This document shows positions 51,006 through 60,003 of a stretch of DNA of 64,000 bases, piece by piece. Both the position numbers and the translations under genes were made by a program. The stretch is from JAFLTL01 sp964389525 (GTDB lineage: Bacteria; Bacteroidota; Bacteroidia; Bacteroidales; Muribaculaceae): contig CAYMEX010000016.1 of assembly GCA_964389525.1 (NCBI GenBank), positions 1 through 64,000 of the forward strand, given 5' to 3'. The notes under the pieces are model-generated. The model worked only from the letters and a program-made list of their open reading frames with translations, was not told the DNA's origin and did not search any database. Position 1 is the stretch's first letter. Every line of letters starts with the position of its first letter.

Positions 51006-51725
51006 ATGACAGAATCCGTTTTTCACCGCAGCCGCCTGCTCCTGGGCGATGACGGCATAGACGCATTGAGCCGTGCACGCGTGATTGTTTTCGGCATCGG
51101 AGGCGTAGGCAGCTGGTGTGTCGAGAGCCTTGTACGCACGGGCATCCGCAACATCACCATCGTCGACTCCGACTGCGTGTGCGACTCAAATATCAACCGG
51201 CAGCTCATGGCCGACACATCGACTGTAGGACATGTGAAAGTCGATGCCATGGCTGCACGCATCAGGCAGATAAATCCCGAATGCAACGTCACGGCCATAC
51301 GCGCGATCTACTGCGAAGAAACGGCTGCGTCGTTCGGCATCGAGAACTACGACTATGTCATCGACGCAATCGACAGCCTAAAAGACAAAGCCGCACTAAT
51401 ACTTCACGCCACATCGACCCCCGGAGTGAAACTTTTTTCATCGATGGGAGCCGCGCTCAAGCTCGATCCGACGCACATTGCAGTCACCGAGTTCTGGAAA
51501 GTGCAGGGATGCCCTCTGGCAGCCTCACTGAGACGAAGGTTCAAGAAAGACGGCATATTCCCCCGCCGTAAATTCAAGTGCGTCTATTCGCCCGAATTAC
51601 TCAAAAACAAGGCAGTCGCCGACGACACTGCCGAACGCGCCAACGGCTCACTGTCGCATATCACCGGCATATTCGGCCTCACCCTCGCGTCGCTCGTCAT
51701 TCAGGATGTAATAAAAAAAGCCTGA
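51006..51725 (+). CDS. tcdA: tRNA threonylcarbamoyladenosine dehydratase TcdA (ThiF/E1-like)
   Basis: An ATP-dependent enzyme that cyclises t6A to ct6A at position 37 of ANN-decoding tRNAs. It has 239 residues from ATG 51006. Seen: the N-terminal HRSRLLLGDDGIDAL, the nucleotide-binding GIGGVGSWCVESLVR (30-44), the DSDCVCDSNINRQLMADTSTVG loop, and DAIDSLKDKAAL. It has its own -7 element. Related E1-like enzymes exist (MoeB, HesA), but the start and DSLKDK segment fit TcdA. Confidence 0.92.
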   Translation: MTESVFHRSRLLLGDDGIDALSRARVIVFGIGGVGSWCVESLVRTGIRNITIVDSDCVCDSNINRQLMADTSTVGHVKVDAMAARIRQINPECNVTAIRAIYCEETAASFGIENYDYVIDAIDSLKDKAALILHATSTPGVKLFSSMGAALKLDPTHIAVTEFWKVQGCPLAASLRRRFKKDGIFPRRKFKCVYSPELLKNKAVADDTAERANGSLSHITGIFGLTLASLVIQDVIKKA

Positions 51726-51770
51726 AACAGCTGTAAGTTTTTTCGTATACTCTTCGTATATTTACGACTG

Positions 51771-51937
51771 TTAGAAACTGTTTAAATTTATATGATACAG
51801 ATTTTGAGAGAGAATGTCAGATGTATTTTTAATCACGATGAAGGAGCGTAGCCGGTGCTACGTGACTGAAGAGAGATTAAAAAGACACTGGCAGACTTCT
51901 CAAAAGCAAAGTAATATGAATTTTAAACAGTTTCTTA
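51771..51937. mobile_element. MITE-like palindromic element (167 bp)
   Basis: Terminal inverted repeats at 51771-51789 and 51919-51937 match in 17 of 19 positions (shared core AGAAACTGTTTAAA). The inner part is also palindromic, built around GCGTAGC-CGGT-GCTACG, so the whole element can fold into one long hairpin. If the element is GAAACTG...CAGTTTC, each side is flanked by TTA, a likely 3-bp target duplication. No transposase is encoded. It sits 15 bases before the ATG of the next gene. Confidence 0.75.
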
Positions 51938-51952
51938 GTAAAACCTTGTACC

Positions 51953-53479
51953 ATGGACAACCGATTCACATCTTTTGTTTTAGCACTGATCATCTCCATG
52001 CCGCTTTCGGCACGAACACTCCGAGTCAACGCCGGTCAGCTTCCTGTCAGCGGAAACACCGACGACGTGACAGAGCTTGTTATTTCCGGACACATGACTC
52101 AGGCTCTCAAATTCGACGAAAAGAATTTCAGATCCCTGAAATGCCTTGTCTACGACGGAGATGTCGACTACATTTCCGGTAGTTCTTTCCTGAATTGTCC
52201 CGAACTCGAAACGGTTACATTCAACGGACTGGTCGGACACTCCGACGGATATTGCTTCTTCGACTGCCCGAAACTCCGCTCTGTCACATTCAACGGGCCG
52301 GTATACAGCACAGGCGGAGCATTGTATATGCGCAACTGTCCTTTAGCTGAAAAAGTTATCTTCAACGCGCTGGTGGCATCAACCGGTTTCGGCGACAACG
52401 ACAACTGTCCGTCGTTCAAAGGATATGAAATCAACGGTGCTGTTGTTAACGCCGACGAGATATCCACATCATCCGACTCTGTCTTTGAGGCACGTCGCGA
52501 TGAATTTATGCCGCAGCTTGAGAAAATCAGCAGCTTTATTGCAACGGCTGCAACAAGCGAGAAAGGCGAGTTTCTATTCAAACTTGCAACCTGCTGGCGT
52601 CCCGATCTGTCACGCATCCTGTCGCTTTACAATGCAGAATATCTTGCCGACACATGGGTTCCGTCGGGGAAATTCAATGACGACCCTGACCGCTATCTGG
52701 CGAAACTTGACCTCCTGAAAAAGAGTGCTCCCTACAAAGCCACCGGCACTCCGATAGAATTTCAATATACCCCTCCCACCGACAGCGCCCTTATAGCCAC
52801 GCGCATCCGCTTCAACCTCGACAGCGTGGCCGGAAATGGCGATGAAATCTCCCGAATTAAGAATCTGCTTCACTTCGTGCATGAGACAATCCGCCACGAC
52901 GGAAACTCCACATGGCCCGACGTCCCGTTTAATTTCGGTGCTCTCTACGACGTCTGCCAGAAAGAAAACCGTGGACTCAACTGCCGCTTCATGGCAATTA
53001 TGCTCACCGAGGCGCTTCTGGCTGAGGGAATACCCGCCCGCTATCTCACATGTATGCCAAAATACTACGACACCGACGGAGACTGCCATGTTATCACTGT
53101 AGCATGGAGCAGCCAGCTCGGCAAATGGGTGTGGGTTGATCCGACATGGGACGCATGGGTGACCGATGAGAACGGCACGATGCTTCATCCCGGAGAAGTG
53201 CGCAGCCGGCTTATCGGCGGACAGCCTTTACTGCTCTCAGAAGGCGCTAACTGGAACCACAAGTCCGATGCCACCGTCGAGAGTTATCTGGAAAACTACA
53301 TGGCCAAGAATCTCTACATTATCACGGCCAACAGCATCAACCGTCCCGAGCCTGAAGGCCAAAAACGCACTACATCAGGCCCGCAAGGAAAACAGATTGC
53401 CCTTGTTCCACAGGGCATAACATATCTTGAGCAAAACGACACTACCGACGACACTGCTTTCTGGGCCGCACCGCAATGA
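51953..53479 (+). CDS. Secreted protein with leucine-rich repeats and a transglutaminase-like domain
   Basis: A 508-residue exported protein. Signal peptide: FVLALIISMPLSA (8-20). Residues ~40-165 form BspA-like leucine-rich repeats with recurring CPELETVTFNG and CPKLRSVTFNG. A transglutaminase/protease-like domain (about 290-400) has the full triad: Cys344 in GLNCRF, His379 in GDCHV, Asp396 in WVDPTWD. It could cleave or cross-link an extracellular target, with the repeats guiding binding. The MITE-like element lies immediately upstream, so the promoter may be inside it or displaced. The call is from motifs; substrate unknown. Confidence 0.82.
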   Translation: MDNRFTSFVLALIISMPLSARTLRVNAGQLPVSGNTDDVTELVISGHMTQALKFDEKNFRSLKCLVYDGDVDYISGSSFLNCPELETVTFNGLVGHSDGYCFFDCPKLRSVTFNGPVYSTGGALYMRNCPLAEKVIFNALVASTGFGDNDNCPSFKGYEINGAVVNADEISTSSDSVFEARRDEFMPQLEKISSFIATAATSEKGEFLFKLATCWRPDLSRILSLYNAEYLADTWVPSGKFNDDPDRYLAKLDLLKKSAPYKATGTPIEFQYTPPTDSALIATRIRFNLDSVAGNGDEISRIKNLLHFVHETIRHDGNSTWPDVPFNFGALYDVCQKENRGLNCRFMAIMLTEALLAEGIPARYLTCMPKYYDTDGDCHVITVAWSSQLGKWVWVDPTWDAWVTDENGTMLHPGEVRSRLIGGQPLLLSEGANWNHKSDATVESYLENYMAKNLYIITANSINRPEPEGQKRTTSGPQGKQIALVPQGITYLEQNDTTDDTAFWAAPQ

Positions 53480-53485
53480 CAAAAG

Positions 53486-54586
53486 TTACCAGAGATTAAA
53501 TCTGTAGCCAACCGACAGCTCGAACGACATCATGTTGGAAATCATCATCGACTCCTTGTCTCTGATAAGACTTGTCGATATACGGCATACAAGCCCCGTA
53601 AACAGATTCCTGCGGTTGTAAACACCAGAGACTCTAAACAGATTGAATGCTCCGAATGTATTTTTCTTCTCCGTAGCATTGACGACTCCGTTTCTTACTC
53701 CGAACATCGGAGACTCCGACACACCCACCAGCCAGTGACGTCCAAGCACCCAGTTATAGCCATATCCCACCTTGGCAAAATAGTTCTTGACTCTCACATG
53801 ATAGGTATAGTCATTCCAGCTTCCCGGCAGCTGGTTCTTGTATATGTCGTCAAGTCCTGAGAAATTAAACTGATATCTTTCATTCAGATATGTAAATCCG
53901 AAATACCACGATCCCTGACTTCGCCGCTGTATTTTGGAGAAATTGAAAGCGGCGGCCTGAGAGTAACGCTTATTATTCAGAAAATAATACAGGTCAAGAC
54001 CGAACGCCTTGTTGTCGAGTCCCTTGAAAGGTATATGCACCTTGTCGGGGTCGCCACGGTGGCCGAAACGCGTTATTGTCGTGCCTATATTGTTGTCATA
54101 TATATACATATCTGCGCAGAATAGTGCACAGTTGAATGCAAAATTAAATCGCTTGCGCGATTTAGTGTTACCATTGAAATATCTCGATATATTTATATCA
54201 TAGCCCACCGACACGGCAAGGTAAGTCAGATACGCACCCATGGCCGTCGAGGCATCCGACACCATGTTTATGCGTGTATCATTTTCAAGTTCAAAAAGAT
54301 AATGATCGATCCAGGAGTCGGTCTTGAACTTCACATTGAATTTTGTCCCGGTGCCGACAACATAAGTCGAGTCATATGAATTGAAAAAACGGTCGCCCCA
54401 GCGGTATGTCTTTATGCAGAAATTAGGGAAACGACCCCAAGCCGCGATCGAGTCGAGAGCAAGCGAAAAAGCATGACCGGTCTGTGCGCTGGCGATTAAA
54501 GCCACCACTATAAATATCCTTGCCAATACATTTCGTCGGCCATGCCGGGTCGACGTGTCGGGTCTGCTTTCTGAAACGCGATACAT
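53486..54586 (-). CDS. DUF4421 outer-membrane protein
   Basis: A 366-residue envelope protein from ATG 54586. Signal peptide: ARIFIVVALIASAQTGHAFS (about 22-41). Family segments: FFNSYDSTYVVGTGTKFNVK and GYNWVLGRHWLVGVS. The C-terminal barrel-like strands end in VGYRFNLW. DUF4421 proteins are Bacteroidetes-specific with no assigned function. The open frame extends to a TTG at 54667, but that overlaps the -7 element 54665-54672. Confidence 0.82.
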   Translation of the reverse strand: MYRVSESRPDTSTRHGRRNVLARIFIVVALIASAQTGHAFSLALDSIAAWGRFPNFCIKTYRWGDRFFNSYDSTYVVGTGTKFNVKFKTDSWIDHYLFELENDTRINMVSDASTAMGAYLTYLAVSVGYDINISRYFNGNTKSRKRFNFAFNCALFCADMYIYDNNIGTTITRFGHRGDPDKVHIPFKGLDNKAFGLDLYYFLNNKRYSQAAAFNFSKIQRRSQGSWYFGFTYLNERYQFNFSGLDDIYKNQLPGSWNDYTYHVRVKNYFAKVGYGYNWVLGRHWLVGVSESPMFGVRNGVVNATEKKNTFGAFNLFRVSGVYNRRNLFTGLVCRISTSLIRDKESMMISNMMSFELSVGYRFNLW

Positions 54587-54664
54587 GTACTTCAAAGTGA
54601 CATAGCATCCGCTCTGCAGGATGCCGATGTCAGATAATGCACGAATGCCGGAGATTGTTCTGAG

Positions 54665-54672
54665 CAAAGATA
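54665..54672 (-). promoter_or_regulatory. -7 element of the DUF4421 gene
   Basis: Minus strand TATCTTTG, giving a leader of about 70 bases to ATG 54586. It is divergent to the relA -7 element 45 bases away. Confidence 0.5.
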
Positions 54673-54716
54673 CTGCTTTTTTTCAACTATTCTGAGTCAT
54701 TTTATCGTGGTTTTGC

Positions 54717-54724
54717 TATATTTG
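54717..54724 (+). promoter_or_regulatory. -7 element of the Rel-type gene
   Basis: TATATTTG ends 8 bases before ATG 54733, so the transcript may start at or beside the start codon. It argues against the in-frame GTG at 54724. Confidence 0.5.
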
Positions 54725-54732
54725 TGTCTGAT

Positions 54733-57024
54733 ATGTCAGAGAAAGCAGTTAAAAAATTCACCGCTCCGGAAGAAGACGCCATGATTGCCGAGGCTTTTCA
54801 GGAAGTCCTGGACGGATATCTGCGCTCAAATCACCGCAAAAAAGCAGAGATCATTGAGCGCGCTTTCAATTTTGCCAAAAATGCGCATGAAGGCATAAGA
54901 CGCCGCTCGGGTGAGCCATATATACTTCACCCGATTGCAGTTGCAAAAATTGCCAGTCAGGAGATAGGGCTCGGATCGACCTCTATCTGTGCGGCTCTGT
55001 TGCACGATGTGGTGGAGGACACCGATTACACGGTCGAAGACATTAAGCAGCATTTCGGGCCTAAGATAGCTCAGCTTGTCGAGGGGCTGACAAAAATATC
55101 GGGAGGCATATTCGGAGACAAGGCATCGGCGCAGGCCGAGAACTTCCGGAAACTACTCCTTACAATGTCGGAAGACATCAGAGTGGTTCTTATCAAGATG
55201 GCCGACAGGCTGCACAACATGCGCACACTTGGCAGCATGGCTCCAAACAAGCAGTACAAGATCGCCGGAGAGACACTCTACATCTATGCGCCGCTCGCTC
55301 ATCGGCTCGGCCTGTTCGCGATAAAGACCGAGCTTGAAGATCTCAGCTTCAAATACGAGCATCCCACAGCCTACGAGGAAATCTCGCGCAAGATAGCCGA
55401 GACAGAGGCATGGCGCCAGAAAGTCTACAAAGATTTCTCGACACCGATCACCGAGAAACTGCATGAGCTCGGCCTGAAATTCGAGGCAAAGGCACGTGTG
55501 AAATCGGTTTACTCCATCTGGAAAAAGATGGAGACAAAGCACATACCGTTTGAGGAAGTCTACGACCTCTACGCTATGCGCATCATTTTCGACTGCGACG
55601 ATCCGGGTAAGGAGAAAAGCATCTGCTGGAACATCTACTCGGCGATAACCGACATATACAAGCTGCACCCCGACCGCACCCGCGACTGGGTCTCCGTGCC
55701 GAAAGCCAACGGATACCAGGCTTTGCATCTCACAGTCATGGGATCGGACGGCAACTGGGTGGAGATACAGATAAGGTCACGCCGCATGGACGAGATAGCC
55801 GAAAAAGGCTTTGCCGCACACTGGAAATACAAGATCGGCGAAGGCGACGAAGAGAGCGAGCTCAATGTGTGGCTGCACACCATCAAAGACATACTCGACA
55901 ACCCGGAGCCCAACGCCATCGACTTCCTCGACACGCTTAAACTCAACCTGTTTGCTTCGGAGATCGTGCTCTTCACCCCAAAAGGTGAGCTTGTCACACT
56001 GCCCAAAGGTGCCACCGTGCTCGACATGGCTTTCGAGCTGCACAGCGAGATCGGCTATCACTGCATCGCTGGCAAAGTCAACCACAAACTCGTGCCACTG
56101 TCCTACCGCCTGAACAGCGGCGACCAGGTAGAAGTGCTCACATCGCAGTCGCAGACACCCAAGCCCGAATGGATGGACCTGATGGTTACAGCCAAAGGCA
56201 AGACGAGTCTGCGCACCGCTCTCCGCAAAGAGCGACAGCCTGCCATAAACCGCGGCAAAGAAATCTTCACCGGATTTCTGGACGACAACGAAATCATCGA
56301 GAACAACGCCATATTCACCAAAGTACTCGGATATTTCAGAGTGCCAAACCGCGAAGAGCTATACTATCAGCTCGGGCGCGAAGAAGTCACCCTCGATGAC
56401 GACATTGCTAAAATTCTGAAGAAAGTCGGGAAAAAACAGTCTTCAAAAGGCTCAATCTTCAGCAAGCTCGTCCGTTTCGGAAAAGACGCCATACCGAGCG
56501 CATTGCTGCCGGCGTCAACAGCCGCCGACACATCGGCACAGTCGGCACAGACAGCACCGGCTCCGGTCAATACGAAGCAGACCTACCGCCTCGAAAGCAA
56601 CGACAAAGGAGCCGTCAATTTCCGCCGATGCCAATGTTGTTTCCCCATTCCGGGCGACGACACACTCGGGTTCATTGCCGATGACGGAGTTGTCGAGGTT
56701 CACGATATGACCTGCGAGAGAGCCATGGCTCTTAAAGCCGGATTCGGCCCACGCATTCTGTCGGTCGACTGGCAGGGAGTAAGCGGCTCATACCCCGTCC
56801 ATATTCACATTGAAGGCATCGACCGTCATGGCATCCTGCAGGAGATCATATCAATGATATCCTCTCACCTCGGACTCGACATTAGAGGCATGAACATTCA
56901 GGCCAAAGACGAAGTCTTCGCTTGCGAGCTCGACGTCAGAGTTGCCGATGCGTCCACCGTCAACTCGCTGTGCGCACGCATCAAAAAGATAAACGGAGTC
57001 CAGTCGGCATCACGCATCAGATAG
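54733..57024 (+). CDS. rel: Rel-type bifunctional (p)ppGpp synthetase/hydrolase
   Basis: The enzyme that makes and degrades the stringent-response alarmone (p)ppGpp. It has 763 residues from ATG 54733. Seen: the hydrolase HD motif (His91-Asp92 in LLHDVVEDTDYT), the synthetase domain (VSVPKANGYQALHLTVMG), TGS (SEIVLFTPKGELVTLPKGA), a zinc-finger/conserved Cys region (NFRRCQCCFPIPGDD) and a C-terminal ACT domain (IEGIDRHGILQEIISMISS). The HD residues are intact, so it should hydrolyse as well as synthesise. A PgpH-type phosphodiesterase gene follows 58 bases later. Confidence 0.95.
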   Translation: MSEKAVKKFTAPEEDAMIAEAFQEVLDGYLRSNHRKKAEIIERAFNFAKNAHEGIRRRSGEPYILHPIAVAKIASQEIGLGSTSICAALLHDVVEDTDYTVEDIKQHFGPKIAQLVEGLTKISGGIFGDKASAQAENFRKLLLTMSEDIRVVLIKMADRLHNMRTLGSMAPNKQYKIAGETLYIYAPLAHRLGLFAIKTELEDLSFKYEHPTAYEEISRKIAETEAWRQKVYKDFSTPITEKLHELGLKFEAKARVKSVYSIWKKMETKHIPFEEVYDLYAMRIIFDCDDPGKEKSICWNIYSAITDIYKLHPDRTRDWVSVPKANGYQALHLTVMGSDGNWVEIQIRSRRMDEIAEKGFAAHWKYKIGEGDEESELNVWLHTIKDILDNPEPNAIDFLDTLKLNLFASEIVLFTPKGELVTLPKGATVLDMAFELHSEIGYHCIAGKVNHKLVPLSYRLNSGDQVEVLTSQSQTPKPEWMDLMVTAKGKTSLRTALRKERQPAINRGKEIFTGFLDDNEIIENNAIFTKVLGYFRVPNREELYYQLGREEVTLDDDIAKILKKVGKKQSSKGSIFSKLVRFGKDAIPSALLPASTAADTSAQSAQTAPAPVNTKQTYRLESNDKGAVNFRRCQCCFPIPGDDTLGFIADDGVVEVHDMTCERAMALKAGFGPRILSVDWQGVSGSYPVHIHIEGIDRHGILQEIISMISSHLGLDIRGMNIQAKDEVFACELDVRVADASTVNSLCARIKKINGVQSASRIR

Positions 57025-57082
57025 ATGCGCTCTGACACAATCAACAATGCCACAACTCCCGCCTCCTCACTAATAGAACTGT

Positions 57083-59140
57083 ATGAAAAAAAATATTTCA
57101 AGAATCACACTGGTAAGAGCGGCTACGTTTGTAGTTGCCACGTTGCTTGTAGTACTGTTTCTGCCAGGCAACGACAAACAGAGATTCAACTATGAGGAGA
57201 ATCGTCCATGGATCCACTCACTGCTTACGGCACCGTTCGACATTCCCGTATTCAGAGACTCGACTACAGTGCGTGAAATGTCTGACAGCATCAGGGCAAA
57301 CTTTATTCCGGTATATAAACGCCAGACACAGGTTGCCGATGAGGTCAAGCAACGCATCAACGACCTGTATGAGCTACCTCAGAACGAACGTGCAAGACTT
57401 CGCACCATTGTCGACCGGCTTTACGCGGCCGGAATTGTCGACAACGAGACTGCCGGACTCATTGCAGGCGGCAAGCTGAAATCCATAAAGATCGTATCCG
57501 ACAATATCATACAGACCGGATCCACATCCAGTTTCCGTTCACAGCGTAGCGCATACTCAATCCTCGACAGTCTGGCGCCCTCGCCCGAGGCACGACAGGC
57601 CATTCTTGCCCACGAGATTCCGTCTCTACTGATGCCCAATATGGTACTGGACACACTTGAGACCGATAGATTGCTTCAGGAGGCACTGCAGCCTGCCAAA
57701 GCCGCCATAGGAGTCGTGCAGCAAGGCGAGCGCATTGTCGACCGTGGCGACATCGTCACACCCCAGCTCTATCAGGTGCTGCTCACCTACGAGGACATGA
57801 TCGAGGCAAGAGACCTCTCCGAATCATCGACACATATATACATCGAGATCGGTCAGATTCTGTATTTCGCGATACTCTTTGCCGCAGTCTACCTGTATAT
57901 GTTTCTTTACCGTCCGAAATGGTGGAGAAGCCAGCGACGGCTGCTGTGTGTGATGACACTGCTTACCGCATTCTATATATTCGCGGTCATACTGTCGTCG
58001 GCTTTCACCTCAGGCATATACATAATACCCTTCACGATACTGCCGATTATGATGGTGGTATTCTACGATGCACGCACGGCGCTATTCGTTCACATGATCG
58101 AGATAATGCTGTGTCTGAGCCTGTCGACATATCAGATGGAGTTCATCTTCATCGAGTTTATAGCGGGTGTCGCGTCGATTTTCTCTCTACAGGAACTGTC
58201 ACGGCGCTCACAGCTCATAAAGACTGCCGGTTATGTGTTCATGGCATATGCGGTCTCATATCTGGCCGTAGACCTTATGACCACTGGAGTCGTCACTTCT
58301 TTCTCATGGAAACTCATCGGTTTTTTCATGATCAATGCAGTGCTCACATCATTTGCCTACATACTTATTTTCCTGCTTGAAAAAGCCTTCGGATTTATTT
58401 CCGTAGTGACGCTTGTCGAACTCGCCGACATAAACAATCCTATTCTGCGCGAGTTGTCTGAGGAGTGTCCGGGCACATTCCAGCACTCCATCGCTGTGAG
58501 CAGTCTTGCTGCGGAGGCCGCACGTAAGATACACGCCAACGTGCAGATCGTGAGAGCCGGAGCATTATACCACGACATAGGCAAGATCTCAAACCCGGCA
58601 TTCTTCACTGAGAACCAGCATGGCGTGAATCCGCATGACTCACTTTCGCCCGAACAGAGCGCCCGCATCATCATAGGGCATATCACCGACGGGCTGAAAC
58701 GAGCCGAAAAGGCACAGCTGCCCGAAGTAATACGCGACATGATACGTCAGCACCATGGGGCAGGCAAGGCTAAATACTTCTACATTACAGAGTGCAACAA
58801 AAAGGGAGCGGAAAATGTCGATCCGGCATTATACACCTATCCCGGCCCGAATCCACAGACTGCCGAGGCATCGCTCCTCATGATGGCCGACTCTGTAGAA
58901 GCGGCTTCACGCTCATTGCCTTCACCGACAGTCGAAGCTATCACCGAACTTGTAAACCGTATAATCGACGGCCAGATCAAAGACGGACTGCACAACAACT
59001 CCCCCATCTCGTTCCGCGACATAAAGGAGATCAAAGAAAGCTTCATTAAGCGACTTCGCACCATCTATCATGCGCGCATCGCATATCCTACTGCCGACGG
59101 TTCACAGAGCTCAGAATCTCCGGCCGACACAAAACAATAG
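57083..59140 (+). CDS. 7TM HD-domain phosphodiesterase (PgpH-like, probable c-di-AMP hydrolase)
   Basis: A 685-residue membrane protein. One N-terminal helix precedes a ~250-residue extracytoplasmic domain (residues ~35-260). Seven helices follow (about 260-450), then a cytoplasmic HD domain with GALYHDIGKISNPAFF and IRQHHGAGKAKYFY. This plan matches PgpH, which hydrolyses the second messenger c-di-AMP. In Listeria, PgpH is known to be inhibited by (p)ppGpp, so its place next to the Rel gene is notable. The enzymatic role is inferred from family. Confidence 0.9.
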   Translation: MKKNISRITLVRAATFVVATLLVVLFLPGNDKQRFNYEENRPWIHSLLTAPFDIPVFRDSTTVREMSDSIRANFIPVYKRQTQVADEVKQRINDLYELPQNERARLRTIVDRLYAAGIVDNETAGLIAGGKLKSIKIVSDNIIQTGSTSSFRSQRSAYSILDSLAPSPEARQAILAHEIPSLLMPNMVLDTLETDRLLQEALQPAKAAIGVVQQGERIVDRGDIVTPQLYQVLLTYEDMIEARDLSESSTHIYIEIGQILYFAILFAAVYLYMFLYRPKWWRSQRRLLCVMTLLTAFYIFAVILSSAFTSGIYIIPFTILPIMMVVFYDARTALFVHMIEIMLCLSLSTYQMEFIFIEFIAGVASIFSLQELSRRSQLIKTAGYVFMAYAVSYLAVDLMTTGVVTSFSWKLIGFFMINAVLTSFAYILIFLLEKAFGFISVVTLVELADINNPILRELSEECPGTFQHSIAVSSLAAEAARKIHANVQIVRAGALYHDIGKISNPAFFTENQHGVNPHDSLSPEQSARIIIGHITDGLKRAEKAQLPEVIRDMIRQHHGAGKAKYFYITECNKKGAENVDPALYTYPGPNPQTAEASLLMMADSVEAASRSLPSPTVEAITELVNRIIDGQIKDGLHNNSPISFRDIKEIKESFIKRLRTIYHARIAYPTADGSQSSESPADTKQ

Positions 59141-59143
59141 ACC

Positions 59144-59971
59144 ATGATCCGCAAACTCTGCACGCTGATTGCTGTCATTGCAGTATTCTCATGCCAGGCA
59201 CGCACCGTCCGCGTCCTTGCCATAGGCAACAGCTTTTCAGAAGACGCCCTTCTGCAGCATCTGCACGAGATCGTGGCAGAGGCAGGCGACACGATAATTA
59301 TCGGAAATCTCTCGATCGGAGGATGCGAGCTGCAGAAACACGCCTACAACGCCCGGCACGACGCGCCGATCTATCGCTATCACAGCATCGACTGCGACGG
59401 CCGGATGACGCAGACCGACAATTACACAATGAAAGCCGCACTCGCCGGCGAGCATTGGGATGTGGTCACACTGCAGCAGGCAAGCCACTACTCCGGCATA
59501 GCCGACAGCTATTCACCGTGGCTCGCGATGCTGATCGCATATGTTCGCGAAAACACCGTCGGCGATCCGGTCATAGGATTTCACCAGACATGGGCTTACG
59601 CCTCATCCGCTTCACATTGGGCTTTCCGATATTACGGCAACAATCAGCTCGAGATGTACAGGCACATCTGTGATGCAGCGCGTCAGGCCATGGCCGACAA
59701 TGCGATATCGCTCGTCTTGCCCTCGGGAACCGCGATACAGAATGCACGCGCCACATCATTGGGCGACAACCTCAACCGCGACGGATATCACCTCGACATG
59801 AAGATCGGACGCTACATCGCCGCATGCACATGGTATAGCGTATTATTCGGCAAAGATGTGACCGAAATAAAATATCGCCCCGAAGGCATCGATGAAGACA
59901 GCGCATCTCTGGCCCGGCGTGCCGCCCAGGCCGCTGTGCATGATCCATGGGAAGTGACCGCAATACAATAA
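59144..59971 (+). CDS. Exported DUF4886 (SGNH-like) protein
   Basis: A 275-residue protein with a signal peptide (MIRKLCTLIAVIAVFSCQA). Seen: an SGNH-hydrolase-like first block VLAIGNSFSED (Ser30), LQQASHYSG, and GFHQTWAYAS. The family (DUF4886) is common in gut Bacteroidetes near carbohydrate genes and may include esterases; activity is not established. The start lies 3 bases after the PgpH stop, so the two are probably cotranscribed. Confidence 0.85.
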   Translation: MIRKLCTLIAVIAVFSCQARTVRVLAIGNSFSEDALLQHLHEIVAEAGDTIIIGNLSIGGCELQKHAYNARHDAPIYRYHSIDCDGRMTQTDNYTMKAALAGEHWDVVTLQQASHYSGIADSYSPWLAMLIAYVRENTVGDPVIGFHQTWAYASSASHWAFRYYGNNQLEMYRHICDAARQAMADNAISLVLPSGTAIQNARATSLGDNLNRDGYHLDMKIGRYIAACTWYSVLFGKDVTEIKYRPEGIDEDSASLARRAAQAAVHDPWEVTAIQ

Positions 59972-60003
59972 CAGTCTGAGACTGTCAACATAAAACAAAT
60001 ACC

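Noticed and set aside
51814..52182. A 122-codon frame starting inside the MITE-like element
   Set aside because: It begins in the palindromic element and runs in another frame through the signal peptide and repeats of the secreted transglutaminase protein. There is no independent support.
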